The notes under the pieces were generated by a model. The model saw nothing but the letters and a program-made list of their open reading frames with translations, was not told the origin of the DNA and made no database searches. Positions 1 to 11,739 of a stretch of DNA of 64,000 bases are shown piece by piece. This stretch comes from Helichrysum umbraculigerum. Taxonomy: Eukaryota > Streptophyta > Magnoliopsida > Asterales > Asteraceae. Location: the NCBI GenBank assembly GCA_949592205.1, contig CATIUR010000012.1, positions 2,628,501 through 2,692,500 of the forward strand, read 5' to 3'. Position 1 is the stretch's first letter; each line of letters begins with the position of its first letter. Both the position numbers and the translations under genes were made by a program.

Positions 1-3000
1 TTTCTTGAATGATTTCTGGACCCGTGAGTTGGGAATCTCCTAACTCAGTCCAACAGATGGGTGATCGACACTTACGTCCGTAAAGTGCCTCGAAGGGTGC
101 AGCCTTTATGCTGGTATGATAACTGTTGTTGTACGAGAACTCGCACAACGGTAAGTGATTTTCCCAAGAAGTACCGAAGTCAACTACGCAGGCTCGTAGC
201 ATATCCTCCAGTGTTTGAATAGTTCGCTCGCTTTGGCCATCGGTTTGCGGGTGATAAGCAGTACTCATATCCAGACGAGTACCAAGGGATTTCTGTAGCG
301 ATTGCCAAAAGTTAGAAGTAAAACGGCTGTCCCTATCCGAGATGATCGAGATAGGTACACCGTGTCGCGAGATGATTTCTTTGACATAGATGCGAGTCAG
401 ACGCTCCATCTTGTCGGTTTCCTTGATGGCCAGAAAATGAGCAGATTTCGTGAGACGGTCCACGATCACCCAAATGGTATCGCAACCACTCGAAGTTTTC
501 GGTAGTTTGGTAATGAAGTCCATGGAAATCTGTTCCCATTTCCATTGAGGAATTTCAGGTTGTTGAAGCAACCCAGAGGGTCTTTGGTGTTCGGTCTTAA
601 CTTTGGAACAGGTTAGGCATTTACTGACGTACAAGGCGATGTCAGCTTTCATGTTAGGCCACCAATACAACCCTTTGACGTCATGATACATCTTGTCAGA
701 TCCAGGATGTATAGAGTATCGAGATTTGTGAGCTTCAGCCATCACCAAATTTCGCAAGTTTCCGAATTTGGGTAACCACACCCGGTTAGAGAAGTATCGA
801 GTTCCATCGGGTTTGATTTCGAATTGTTTATCCAAGCCCCGCAAGGCTTCATTTTTCAAGTTTTCATCGTTGAGTGCTTCAAGTTGAGCGGTAAGGATTT
901 GAGTAGGAAGCTCGTTATGAATTGTCATAGAAAGTGCTCGAACTCGAAGGGGTTTCACTCGTTCTTTTCGGCTTAAGGCATCGGCAACTACGTTAGCCTT
1001 GCCCGGATGGTATTTGATCTCGCAGTCGTAGTCACTAAGTAATTCAACCCAGCGACGTTGTCTCATGTTTAGATCTTTCTGATCGAATATGTGTTGGAGA
1101 CTTTTGTGATCGGTAAAGATAGTGCTTTTCGTACCGTAGAGATAATGTCTCCAGATTTTCAATGCGAAGACCACAGCACCTAACTCGAGGTCGTGGGTCG
1201 TATAGTTTTTCTCGTGAATTTTTAGTTGTCGTGAGGCATAGGCAATGACTTTTTCCCGTTGCATCAACACACAACCAAGTCCTTGGTGTGAGGCGTCGCA
1301 GTAAACTACGAAATCGTCGGTGCCCTCGGGTAAGGACAGGATTGGTGCACTGCAAAGTTTGTTTTTCAATAGCTGGAAGGCTGACTCTTGTTTATCAGTC
1401 CAATCGAACTTCTTATCTTTCTGAGTCAGTGTGGTTAGTGGAACAGCTATTCTTGAAAAGTTTTCGATGAATCGGCGATAATAACCAGCAAGACCTAAGA
1501 ATTGTCTCACTTCGGTTGGAGTGGTCGGTGACTCCCAGCCCTTGATTGCTTCAATCTTGGCGGGATCAACATGAATTCCTTGGCTGTCAATCACGTGCCC
1601 GAGGAATTGAACGGTTCGAATCCAGAACTCACACTTAGAGAATTTGGCATATAACTCTTCGTGTTTCAGAAGTCCTAGAATGGTTTTCAGATGTTGAGCA
1701 TGTTCCTGCTCATTGCGAGAGTAAATCAGAATATCGTCGATGAACACAATGACGAATTTGTCAAGATATGGTTTGCACACCCGATTCATAAGGTCCATGA
1801 ATACGGCCGGTGCGTTGGTTAAACCGAATGGCATCACTTGGAATTCGTAATGTCCATAACGAGTTCGGAAAGCTGTCTTTGGGATATCATTGTCACGGAC
1901 TCGGAGTTGATGATAACCCGACAGTAGATCAATCTTTGAGTAAACACTCGATCCCTGGAGTTGGTCAAACAGGTCATCGATTCTAGGAAGTGGGTACCGA
2001 TTCTTTATTGTTAGCTTATTCAGCTCTCGGTAGTCGATACACATGCGGAAAGATCCATCTTTCTTTTTCACGAATAAGACCGGAGCTCCCCAAGGTGAGG
2101 AACTTGGTCGGATGAATCCTCTGTCCAGGAGTTCCTGTAGTTGGTTAGACAACTCCTGCATTTCGGATGGTGCTAAACGGTAAGGGGCTCGTGCCACGGG
2201 TGCAGCTCCGGGCACAAGTTCGATTTGAAATTCAACTTGCCTAGGTGGCGGAAGTCCGGGCAAGTCTTCAGGAAAGACTTCCGGGAAATCCCGCACGATC
2301 GGAACATCCTCAAGTCGCTTCTCCTCCGACTTCTTCTCCGTTACATGTGCGAGGATGGCTTGATACCCTTTTCGTAGGTATTTTCTCGTTTTCAGACAGG
2401 ATACAATATTCAGATTCCGTCTACCGGTCTCCCCTTGTAGGACTAAGGTTCCACCGGAGACAAGAGGTATGCGAACGAGTTTGTCATGACAGATGATTTC
2501 AGCTCGGTGCTTGGATAACCAATCCATACCGACAATAATATCGAAGCTGCCGATCTCGACAGGGATTAAATCAATGGGAAACGTTTCGTTCGTGAGGTCA
2601 AGTGTACAGTTATGTATGATGCTATCAGTTTCAATCAGTTTGCCGTTAGCTAATTCTACAATGTATTTAGCATCTAAGGCAGTGGGAGTAATATCAAGTA
2701 AAGGGCTAAATTTCTCAGATATGAAGCTTCTATCGGCACCGGTATCAAATAACACAGAAGCAGTAAGGTCGTTGAGAAGGAACGTACCCGTCACGACGTT
2801 CGGGTCTTGTCTGGCTTCCCCAGCCTTGATAACGAATGATCTGCCGCGAGCAGGGTTGTTGTTGTTTTTCAGCTTTGGGCAATCTTTCTTGAAATGCCCT
2901 GTATTTCCGCACCCAAAGCAGGCCTTTGGTGCATTAGTGTTGGGGGTGGGAATGTTGGTTCGACAATCCTTGGCTAGATGCCCGAACCGCTTGCAGTTGG

Positions 3001-3865
3001 AGCAAGGGCAAGAACCGTCATGGTGGCGGTTGCATTTGGGACAGTAGGGTCTGCTCCCGCTGTACCCTTTCTTCTCCGAAGTTCCAGATGAATAAGCCTT
3101 AATGTACTCAGGCTTTTTGTTGGAGGTTTGGTTGGATGAGTTGGGGTTACCTTCCCACTTGCGTTTGTTGTTTGCAGATGGGGTTGAAGTTGTACCACGG
3201 CGGACAGAATTTGCCGTTAGTTCATGGGCCATACGGATGGCGCTCTGAATTGTACCCGGTTTGGAAGAAGTTACCAGGTCTTGGAGTCTCTCAGGAAGAC
3301 CATCAACAAATTTCTCGATCCTCTTGTACTCAGGATCGACCATGGTTGGGCACAGAAGTGCCAGTTGGTGGAAACGGTTGGTGTAGCCGGTGATATCATT
3401 ACCTTGCATCTTATGGTTCCAAAATTCCACTTCTAGTTGTTTCAATTCATCCCTGGGGCAATACTCACCCCTCAACATCTTCTTCAACTCCTCCCACGGG
3501 AGTTGGTAAGCAGTAGCAACACTCACTGTCTGGGCATAAGTGTTCCACCAGGTGAGTGCGGTGTCAGTAAAAGTACTAACGGAGAACTTAACCTTATCTC
3601 CCTCCGCACAGTTGCAGATAAGAAATACAGACTCAACTTTCTCGATCCAGCGTACTAGACCGATAGCTCCCTCGGTACCTGCAAAGTTTAGAGGTTTGCA
3701 GTTCTGGAAGTCCTTGTAAGAACAAGGTTTAGCAGTAGTGGTTTCAGCGGCATCGCTGTTTCTCGAGGAATTTGGTGGAGTATTCCGAGCCAAGGCTTCA
3801 GTAACAGCCTGGGTTATAAGGGAGGTAATCTGGGCGTCGGTGTATGGTCGTGTCTTTGGCGGCAT
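1..3865 (-). CDS. E1 Gag-Pol polyprotein, C-terminal part cut by window edge
   Basis: The frame starts at the ATG at 3865 (MPPK...), the same start context as E6, and remains in frame to base 2, about 1288 codons. At the edge it reads the integrase C-terminal segment TGPE, aligning with E6. I saw no stop where I checked, so this copy may be intact. Order: Gag, two CCHC knuckles, aspartic protease (DTGA), reverse transcriptase (FIDD), RNase H, integrase with HHCC and DDE residues. The GPY/F region and chromodomain lie beyond the window. The Gag core is closer to E3 than to E6, while the first ~60 residues and the protease onward follow E6, suggesting a mosaic. Products would form the virus-like particle and carry out reverse transcription and insertion. 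Confidence 0.88.
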   Translation of the reverse strand, partial: MPPKTRPYTDAQITSLITQAVTEALARNTPPNSSRNSDAAETTTAKPCSYKDFQNCKPLNFAGTEGAIGLVRWIEKVESVFLICNCAEGDKVKFSVSTFTDTALTWWNTYAQTVSVATAYQLPWEELKKMLRGEYCPRDELKQLEVEFWNHKMQGNDITGYTNRFHQLALLCPTMVDPEYKRIEKFVDGLPERLQDLVTSSKPGTIQSAIRMAHELTANSVRRGTTSTPSANNKRKWEGNPNSSNQTSNKKPEYIKAYSSGTSEKKGYSGSRPYCPKCNRHHDGSCPCSNCKRFGHLAKDCRTNIPTPNTNAPKACFGCGNTGHFKKDCPKLKNNNNPARGRSFVIKAGEARQDPNVVTGTFLLNDLTASVLFDTGADRSFISEKFSPLLDITPTALDAKYIVELANGKLIETDSIIHNCTLDLTNETFPIDLIPVEIGSFDIIVGMDWLSKHRAEIICHDKLVRIPLVSGGTLVLQGETGRRNLNIVSCLKTRKYLRKGYQAILAHVTEKKSEEKRLEDVPIVRDFPEVFPEDLPGLPPPRQVEFQIELVPGAAPVARAPYRLAPSEMQELSNQLQELLDRGFIRPSSSPWGAPVLFVKKKDGSFRMCIDYRELNKLTIKNRYPLPRIDDLFDQLQGSSVYSKIDLLSGYHQLRVRDNDIPKTAFRTRYGHYEFQVMPFGLTNAPAVFMDLMNRVCKPYLDKFVIVFIDDILIYSRNEQEHAQHLKTILGLLKHEELYAKFSKCEFWIRTVQFLGHVIDSQGIHVDPAKIEAIKGWESPTTPTEVRQFLGLAGYYRRFIENFSRIAVPLTTLTQKDKKFDWTDKQESAFQLLKNKLCSAPILSLPEGTDDFVVYCDASHQGLGCVLMQREKVIAYASRQLKIHEKNYTTHDLELGAVVFALKIWRHYLYGTKSTIFTDHKSLQHIFDQKDLNMRQRRWVELLSDYDCEIKYHPGKANVVADALSRKERVKPLRVRALSMTIHNELPTQILTAQLEALNDENLKNEALRGLDKQFEIKPDGTRYFSNRVWLPKFGNLRNLVMAEAHKSRYSIHPGSDKMYHDVKGLYWWPNMKADIALYVSKCLTCSKVKTEHQRPSGLLQQPEIPQWKWEQISMDFITKLPKTSSGCDTIWVIVDRLTKSAHFLAIKETDKMERLTRIYVKEIISRHGVPISIISDRDSRFTSNFWQSLQKSLGTRLDMSTAYHPQTDGQSERTIQTLEDMLRACVVDFGTSWENHLPLCEFSYNNSYHTSIKAAPFEALYGRKCRSPICWTELGDSQLTGPEIIQE

Positions 3866-4227
3866 GATTCTTCAATAAAAGAAATGAAGATACATGAGAT
3901 TTTGTATGAGCTGGTAATTGTCACAGATGTACATGTATAAAAGCAGTAATACATAACATCAATATGGAAAATGACAATTAAGGTGAGTTGAGATAACAAA
4001 GGATATCTGATAGATAAAGTGAGTTCAAAAGTTACATCCTACAGAGATATTACAAGGGTGTCGGGAATGGTTACATCCGACTAGTTTATAGAGTAGTGCT
4101 AGATAGTCCCTAGATTACGAGATAGATTACAAGACAAAAACTACACTAATCTTAATGTAGATTAATTGGTTCCATCAGCGTGACAAAGCGGTCCACAGTT
4201 TCTGCTAGTCGGTTGGTTCATTCTTAG
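3866..4227 (-). other. E1 leader between leader ORF and gag
   Basis: Untranslated leader. At 4150-4205 the minus strand still encodes a stretch resembling the last ~18 residues of the E6 leader protein (pattern AETVDRFVTLMEPIN), preceded by a stop. E1 therefore seems to have carried an E6-type leader ORF that was largely replaced. Nothing else is visible. Confidence 0.55.
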
Positions 4228-4704
4228 TTAGGGTTCCTGGCCTTCGGATTCTTCTTCCGACTCCAGGTTCAGGTCGTGTGGGTGGTAGCGTGCCTCAAGC
4301 ATGTCCCTGTATCTTTGAGTCGTGGAGCGGTACCTAGTCTCCTCCGTTGATTTCCTGCCCAAACGTTTGATCCATGTTTTGGTCCTACGGGTTAGGTTGG
4401 TGGCTACTTTCTTCCAGTAACGGATCTTATCTTTGATTCGTGTAGGGACAGATCGGTTTGAGATTCTCAATCTTTGTTCATAGTCTATGCACTTACGCTT
4501 AAGTGCCCAATTTCGGCCGTCTAGTCCCACAGCCTGATCTCGCACTCTTTCATATTCTTCTATGTCGATGCCAGTCATTCCGAAATTCTGATTTTCGTTT
4601 CCCTCCAGCATGATTTCTTCTTCTGGTACGATGTCCTCATCGAGATACGTGTACTGGATTTGTTCCCCGTGGACTTGGTCACTATCAGACATGTAGTCGT
4701 CCAT
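4228..4704 (-). CDS. E1 leader ORF, 158-residue protein of unknown function
   Basis: A complete ATG-to-stop frame between the primer binding site and gag. I do not recognise the protein. The N-terminal third is strongly acidic (DEDIVPEEEIMLEG), the middle (about residues 80-130) is rich in Arg and Lys with several aromatic residues, and the C-terminus is acidic again (ESEEESEG). There is no signal peptide or membrane segment. Its position matches the leader ORF of E6, but its sequence differs except for remnant downstream similarity in the untranslated leader. The charge pattern would suit a nucleic-acid-binding accessory protein, but that is inference only. It could also be a chance ORF, though its length and composition bias argue against this. 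Confidence 0.5.
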   Translation of the reverse strand: MDDYMSDSDQVHGEQIQYTYLDEDIVPEEEIMLEGNENQNFGMTGIDIEEYERVRDQAVGLDGRNWALKRKCIDYEQRLRISNRSVPTRIKDKIRYWKKVATNLTRRTKTWIKRLGRKSTEETRYRSTTQRYRDMLEARYHPHDLNLESEEESEGQEP

Positions 4705-5272
4705 TTGGGAAATTCGCGTCTTTGAGTTCTATAGAAATGACAGAGAGAGGATTTTAGTCCTTGGAAGTACGTTGTTTCAGGGTGTTAGATGTGATTTTCG
4801 TAAAATCATTAGAGTGCGCCACAAGGTGGTGTGACGGTAATAAAGTCTGTCATGGTCGGTGCAAACCGCTGAGAGAAATTCGTAAGTGTCACCAGGGAAA
4901 CGTCGGCTATCTCTATAGCGAGTGTGTTTACGTGCGAGGCCTATTCACATATATAATAGCCTAGTAGTATAGTCAGCGAGTGAGGCCTATGTATGTATAT
5001 ACTCGTATATCACATAATAGCCTAGCGTATGTCTAGCACATAACAAGTAAGAGTCTCGGTTCTCTCGTGGTCAGAGTCTACTAACGTATTCCTGTTCGAC
5101 ATAACCATTTCAGACCTCACATCATCTTTCCTTAATTGTACATAGTTGATCAGGCTATGTTAAATTAAAGTCGTATGATGTAATTCCTGAACCAATCATG
5201 CCTAATAAGGAAATACTGCCTAATGGTCATAGTCTAGGCCCACTAAATGCAACCTAGTTCACTATAACCTTA
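4705..5272 (-). other. E1 5' untranslated leader
   Basis: Non-coding leader between primer site and leader ORF. Part of it (about 5090-5285) is clearly shared with the same position in E3 and E6, including the block ending in the tRNA primer site, so this leader is conserved across the three chromoviruses. It may hold packaging or translation signals; none is proven. Confidence 0.6.
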
Positions 5273-5285
5273 GGCTCTGATACCA
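5273..5285 (-). other. E1 primer binding site (initiator Met tRNA)
   Basis: The minus strand reads TGGTATCAGAGCC, complementary to the 3' end of plant initiator methionine tRNA, three bases inside the LTR boundary at 5289. Confidence 0.93.
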
Positions 5286-5288
5286 ATC

Positions 5289-7691
5289 TGTAACACCCCC
5301 GAAATTCACTGTTTTGCGGAAGCATACATGGGTGTTACTAATCAATATACAAAGCACAAGATATACAGCAAACGACCTCTAAATGAGACGTTTTGTAAAT
5401 TAGTTACATTCCATAGATATAATGTTTGAAAACTTAGTGTTTTCGTATACAAAATGTAGTTTCCCCTAGAGTCCACGCGTATAGCGGGAGATTCTATTAC
5501 ATAATCGTAATCTACAAAAGATAATGCTAAGAATCTCCGTTAATGCAGTTGTGTTGAAAACATGCGACTCTAGCTAAAATCCTGGAGTATTCCTACTCCG
5601 TCCGGGTACCTGAGAAAAACATGCTAAAAGTGTCAACCAAAAGGTTGGTGAATCTCACAGGTTTGTAAATAATATCGGCTTTGAACACGAGATTTCATTA
5701 GTAGTGCCCGTAGGCGTAAAATCAGCCATTGCAATCCAGCAATCGTAAAATCAGTATTTGCAATCCAGCAAATGTAAATAAATAAGTTTATACCGTTGCC
5801 ATGAGGCTCATAATCGAAGCTTAACCCGTAATAATATGTTTGCTCCCGTGACATGCTCGTAAGTGAGCAAGCATCAGTAACGAATAAGTTGTCACCCGTT
5901 TATACGTGTAAATCGGTACGTGGCAGCGCTACTGCCCCGGGTGGGGAGGGTCATTTCCCTAATGGATCCATTAACTACTGTTCGCGCTTAAGTCCATAAC
6001 TAACGATATATGATGGAGAGACTTCTGTAAATAGTAACAACTCATGCAATTCCGTTTGGTATAGTAAACAGTTTAGTACTTGTGTTCAAGAAAATAAGTA
6101 GCATGTATCTCCCCCAATAAGATAAAACAGTAAAAGTGGGGCCGTAAGACTCACCTGAGTCTTTGCAAGTACGTTTATATCAATAAACGAGTAAGTAATA
6201 TCAACCGTAGGTTCTCCGAACCCGTAACCTTCAAATGCCTAAACATATAAGGTTAAGTAAGTAGATGTCTCGCAAGACCATCTAGGCTAGTTGTTTACAC
6301 AACTCATTATGTCCAAGTGTTTGTTTAGTAATCCGTTTGTAGTTTGAAAACAAATATGGCCCGTTGGTGACGGTTTGTAATAATGATTCAAAGCGTTATC
6401 ATTTATAACGCAATTTAGTGTATTTGTAATAGAAAGTATGTTCTATGACGTTTGTTCAGTCGTATGACATAAGTATTGAAGTTGTGTAAGTTCGACACTT
6501 AGTAAAATCTGACTTTTCAAGGTTCTGGTTTGTGCGACGTAGCATGCGACGTAGCATGCGACGTAGGGAGGTACGTCGCATGATGCGACCTCCGCAAATC
6601 AATGCGACGTAGGAGGCGACGTCGCTAATGCGACGTCGGTTCGGTTTGCGACGTAAAAGTCTACGTCGCTATGTGCGACGTCCGCAAGTTAATGCGACGT
6701 AATAGGCTGCGTCGCTAGTGCGACGTTGGGATATCTGTGCGACGTAGGCCGTGACGTCGCTAAATGCGACGTTGGCCACAAAATGCGACGTTTTGAGCTA
6801 CGTCGCAGAAAGTCCAGCGTCTCTGCGACGTAGCGGTCTGATCGGACTTTGGTGGCCGGAAAATCGGTCGAAAAGCTTCCGTTCGGTCCAAATCTTTTAC
6901 CCAACCCATTTTTGGACATTTTAAGCATATATGAACCATAAAAACGTAAAAATGAGCAAAAACGGAGAGTTTCGGGTTTTGTCGGGAACTTACAATTTGC
7001 CGAAATGAAATTCCGGAAAGATAGGATTGTAGATCGTGTTGTCGTGGTCACTTTTCTCCAAAAGAGTGGTATGATTCGGCGAGGTTTCGTGGTGTTATTT
7101 TGCGATTTTAGTGATAAAATTGGTTTGGTGGTTTGAAAGTAAAAGAAAGAGAGAGAGAGAGAAATGAAAATGAAATGAAAGAGAAGGTGGGGAAATGGGA
7201 GGTTATCCTCCCATTTTCCGGTCCCCGCACCCCGTGCGGTGTTCGTTTCCTCCGTCGTTTAAACGTTAAATCAAGCAGTTATATTTTTAAAAGGTGACGG
7301 GAATATTTTAATGAAATGCCTTGAAATTAATTATAAAAACATTTGTCGAAGTATTAAAATTCTTAACTCGCGTTTAATACGTATTCGTTAAATTATTTAA
7401 AATGTCGTCGCGATATTATAAATAATGTTTGTTCGCTGTGTATTTTATATAGTAAAATACGTTCTCATTATTTAGGTAAGTTTCTGTCACCAACGTCAAA
7501 ATAATTGTGTCGGACTCCGTCCGGTTAATTCGTACGATTAATCCAAATCGCGTAAGTACACCCATATATATATATAATTCACCTTATATATATATACAAA
7601 TAGAGTCTGCAATTAGTCCTATTACATACTAATTACAACTAGTTACAATCAATTAGGCATAAATAATTATCCTAATTTAGCAGGTGTTACA
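5289..7691 (-). repeat. E1 5' LTR
   Basis: A 2403-bp LTR with TG...CA ends inside a 10-bp inverted repeat (TGTAACACCC/GGGTGTTACA). It lacks the G-rich block of the E6 LTR but carries a CpG-rich array of TGCGACGT motifs (6533-6833). A purine-rich AGAGAGAGA tract lies near 7150. The partner 3' LTR is off the window. Confidence 0.92.
6533..6833. repeat. CpG-rich TGCGACGT array in E1 LTR
   Basis: Irregularly spaced copies of tgcgacgt and its complement acgtcgca in alternating orientation, giving many small inverted repeats. Spacing is not constant, so it is neither a simple satellite nor a CRISPR-like array. Confidence 0.85.
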
Positions 7692-10275
7692 TGTCAGGTC
7701 TGCTTGCAGTGAGATATAAGAAAGATCCAATCATTCCTCTGTACATGGTAACATCCACTGATTTACCGTTAACGTCCAATTTAACAGGAGGAGCCATTGG
7801 AGTTTTCATGATGGAGCAATTTTCAAAGTTAAATTTAATAAGAAGATCCTAAATATATTTACTTTGATTAATGAAAATCCCTTGATCAGATTGTTTTACT
7901 TGTAGACCTAAGAAAAATGTTAGTTCCCCCATCATGCTCATTTCATATCTTTTTGACATCAGAGAAGAAAATTCTTTGCAAAGTTTTTCATCAGTGGCAC
8001 CAAAGATAATGTCATCAACATATATTTAAACCATTATTAGATCATTATTGACTCTTTTATCAATAATGCCACGTGAATACTTAGATTTGCAAAGAAAATC
8101 AGAGAGAGTTTCATACCAGGCACGTGGAGCCTTCTTCAGACCGTACAGTGCTTTCTTCAATTTTAGCACATGATCAGGATGCTGAAGGTCAGTGAACCCT
8201 GGAGGTTGAGCCACATACACTTCTTCTTGAAGATCGCCATTTAAGAAATCACTTTTGACATCCATTTGATACACTTTAAATTTCTTGTGAGCAGCGAAGG
8301 CAAGAAACAATCTGATTGCTTCTAAACGTGCCACAGGAGCGAAAGTCACATCATAATCTATTCCTTCTTCTTGTCTGTAGCCCTTAGCAACTAGTCGAGC
8401 CTTGTTTCTGATTACAATTCCATTTTCGTCCATTTTATTTCTGAAGACCCACTTTGTACCAATGATTGTCTTCTTTGGTCTAGGTACCAGATCCCACACA
8501 TTATGTCTTTCAAATTGATTCAACTCTTCTTGCATGGCAGTGATCCAATCAGCGTCTTCTAAAGCCTCATCAATCTTCTTTGGTTCCATTAGTGACACAA
8601 AGTTCACATATAGACAGACATTGCTTGTGGCAGCTCTCCTTGTCTGAACACCTGTATCTTTACCTCCGATTATTTGATCGATGGGATGACTCTTAGTCCA
8701 TTTTGTTGCTCTAACATGTACAGATGATGATTCTTGTTCCTTAGCTTCTTGTTCCTGTTCAGCTTGTTCATTTTCAGTGACGGTCGGATCTAGATCAGGA
8801 ATGATGTCATCTTGGGGTTCGAAGATGGTAATGGACATATCTTCAGCTTCAAGTGATGATGGAGGAGAAGGATCAGGAATTGTTGATGTTGGAATAGAGG
8901 AAATTGGAAAAGAATTGTTGTATGGAATGTCAAATGTTTCTTCAGCTTGAAACATGCCATCAGTTTCAGCTTGGTTCCTTTGAGAGCTGAAACTTTCTTC
9001 AAACGTCACATGGACAGATTCCTCTATACATTCTCGTCTGAGATTGTATACTCTGAAAGCTTTGGATACAAGAGAGTATCCAATGAAGATTCCTTCATCA
9101 GCTTTTGGATCAAACTTCTTTAGTTGGTCACATGTGTTGAGTACATAGCAGGTACTTCCAAACACATGAAAGAAGCTGATGTCAGGCTTTCTTCCTTTGA
9201 GAATTTCGTAAGCTGTTTTGTTATGACGTTTGACAATGATAGATCTGTTTTGAGTAAAGCATGCTGTGTTGACAGCTTCTGCCCATAAGTATCCTTTAAG
9301 TCCTGCTTCAGCGAGCATGGACCTTGCAGCTTCAACAAGAGTTCTGTTTCTTCTTTCAGCGATACCATTCTGTTGTGGACTTCTAGGGGCTGAAAAATCT
9401 TGCGATATACCTTTTTCTTCACATAATGATTCAAGTGTTCCATTTCTGAATTCAGTGCCATTGTCATTTCTGATCATTCTAATCAGCTTTCCATTCAAAG
9501 TTTCCATTCTTTTTACAAAGTTGATGATTTCATTTGTAGCTTCGCTTTTGTTCTCCAGAAAGAAGACCCATGTATATCTTGAAAATTCATTGACAATGAC
9601 CAAGGCATACCTTTTTCCACCTAGGCTGGCAATACTCACTGGTCCAAACAAATCCATATGAAGTAGCTGAAATACTTCAGAAATGGATGAAAACTGTTTT
9701 GATTTGAAGGTTGATTTGTGATGTTTTCCTTTTTCGCAAGCAGCACACAGCTTATCTTTAGAGTAATTCATGGTTGGAAGGCCATAAACAAGCTCATTTT
9801 TTACGAGCTTATTTATGGTTTTGAAGTTTAGATGAGAGAGCCTTTTGTGCCATAACCAATTCTTCTCAGCTACTAAACGAGAATAGAGACAGAGACCTTT
9901 TAATGATTTTTCTTTATTCATGTTGATTGTATATACATTTCTCTTTCTTTTAGCAGCAAGAACATGTTTCCCTTCTCTGTTTAAAACTGTTCCAGCGAAT
10001 TCATCAAAAAGAACTTTGTTCTTGAGAGAGCATATCTGACTTACACTAAGTAAGTTGTGCTTTAGACCTTCTACATATGATACATCAGAGAATGACACAT
10101 ACCCATTGCTTAAAGTTCCATGTCCTTTTGTATACCCTTTAGAATCATCACCAAAAGAAACAGTGTGACCTTCCTTTTCCTGGAAGTTTTTGAGGAGAGA
10201 TTTTTCACCAGTCATGTGCTTAGAGCATCCACTGTCCAGGTACCAGATGCTCTTACTCTCCTGTACATACAACAA
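7692..10275 (-). pseudogene. C1 pol: protease, integrase, reverse transcriptase, truncated by E1
   Basis: From the upstream end: protease motif LDSGCSKHMTG; GAG-pre-integrase with H...H...C..C (WHKRLSHL to CAACEKGK); integrase core with HMDLFGP, NDNGTEF and ERRNRTL supplying D, D and E; linker; reverse transcriptase from NVWDLVPRP through ALYGLKKAPRAWY. A stop ends the open frame near 8026 and the catalytic YVDDIIFG segment follows at about 8020. A further stop lies at about 7845, after the motif FINQSKY. Homology continues to RPD at 7692, where E1 is inserted. There are two stops plus a frame change at the upstream junction near 10260, so this copy cannot make a full Pol. Confidence 0.9.
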
Positions 10276-11377
10276 ACATTAATTCCTTTTGAGAACCCAC
10301 CTTTTAGTGGGTTCAGTTGACTTTTTGGAAATATGTTTACAGAAGACGTGTCAGAAGTGGTAGCAAGGGATACACTCAGTTTTTCTTTTGACATTCCCTT
10401 GCTGATTGATACTTTGGACCTGATGAATCCATCTACCTTACATTCACTGGCAAGGTGAGATTTTTCTCCACACTTGTAGCATTTTCTGCGCTTCAGTGTG
10501 GAAGAAGAGGATCCAGAATCAGAGGGAATAGGTCCAAGTATCCCTTTTTGCTTTTCACTAACCATATAGCTAGTGAGAAGCTGAAGCTGGTTGGTCAGGG
10601 AGTCTATCTGAGTGTTAACAGAGCTTGAAGTTGAGCCCATGTTTTTAGATTTCACAGTTTTTCCTTTATTTGAGATGTTAGTTTTGATTGGTGCAAGAGT
10701 GAAAGTTGGTGACAAAGGTTCATCTACTGATTTTAAACATTCGCTGTTGGTACTCACTGATTTTTCATCATCAGCTTCCCCACCGGAGATTTTAATTTAG
10801 AGGCTTTGACAAATCTGTTTGTTCTAGTGCCATCTCCCCCTGAGAATTTGGTCATAGGACACTGATCCTGAAGCGAATCATTGTCAGAGGTTAAAGGCTC
10901 ACTTGCAATATTAGCAGCAAGCTCATAATCTCCTCCAATGATGGCTTGAACTTGTCTAGGAATTTTATTGTTGACACACTCAGTGACCATCTTGGCTGAT
11001 TTACACCAGGAATCACAAACCATTTTTAGATTTGCAAGGTCCTTTTTAGCTTGTGTTGTTTCTTCCATAAGAATAGCATTAGCATGACGCTGCTCAGCAA
11101 GTTGCTGTTTTGCGTCTTTCAGCTCAAGAATTTCTTTGTGACATTCAGCGAGCTCATTTGTTAACAAAATTATTTTTCCTTTTAAATCTTTTTCAATTTG
11201 TTGAGCATAAGCAATGTCACAAACTAGTCCATCAAATGTGTCAGCTTGTTCTTCCTCAGTAAGCATATTAAATTTATTTACCTTGGTGAGGGTTTCTTTG
11301 TTCCAGATGGAAGCTGACGATGTGTCTTCAGCTGATGAATAGGTATTTGCATCATTTTGAGCCATCATGCATTCCAT
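10212..11377 (-). pseudogene. C1 gag extension: coiled coil and second zinc knuckle, frameshifted
   Basis: Two overlapping open frames (11377-10754 and 10757-10212) belong to one ancestral coding stretch. The first is rich in Lys, Glu, Leu and Ala with heptad-like spacing, a likely coiled coil. The second holds a CCHC knuckle, CYKCGEKSHLASEC, about 80 residues before the protease. The frame changes at the overlap near 10755 and again before the protease at about 10260. In SIRE-type elements this segment is part of a long Gag; a similar coiled-coil segment occurs in C2 at the right edge of the window. Confidence 0.75.
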
Positions 11378-11739
11378 TTCTTCACAGCTTGATTAAGATG
11401 ATGTTGTTGACTCAGAATAGTCAAGCACAGAGATTGGAGACATGTTTTCAAATAGTCTCCAGAGGTCACTGACAGGATCATCACTATCCATGGAGTCATC
11501 TGAGTTATCTTCATACTCATAGTCAGAGTCGGCCATAAGACACAGCCCAGCCATTTCTTCTAGTTCAGATGAGGATGACTCACTGGTGGTTTCATCAGTG
11601 ATATAGTTGGTGAGAGCATCTCTGTCTTCAGCAACAAAACCTTTTCATTCTTCTTTGTAAACTCCTTTAGTTTCTTATACTTGGCTTTGTATTTTGATGC
11701 TTTGTCAGTTTCCTTTGCATGCTTATCATCAGTGGATGA

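Larger units (their letters stand above)
1..7691 (-). mobile_element. E1: Tekay-like chromovirus (Ty3/gypsy), left part outside the window
   Basis: Read on the minus strand this is 5' LTR (7691-5289), primer binding site, a leader ORF, then Gag-Pol running off the left edge. The LTR begins TGTAACACCC and ends GGGTGTTACA (10-bp terminal inverted repeat). The element sits in the reverse transcriptase gene of copia element C1: the C1 frame stops at the motif YLTASRPD exactly where the LTR begins. The adjacent five bases, tgtca at 7692-7696, should be the TSD, but its partner is off the window. The family call rests on close similarity to E6, which shows the chromodomain. Confidence 0.93.

Noticed and set aside
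2245..3658. Several plus-strand ORFs of 70-184 residues opposite E1 Gag-Pol
   Set aside because: They are antisense shadows of the long minus-strand Gag-Pol frame; the sense frame shows clear Gag, zinc-knuckle and protease motifs and these ORFs show none.
6533..6833. CRISPR-like appearance of short repeats with unique spacers
   Set aside because: Repeats are 8-10 bp, alternate in orientation, have irregular spacing, lie in an LTR and the genome is eukaryotic.
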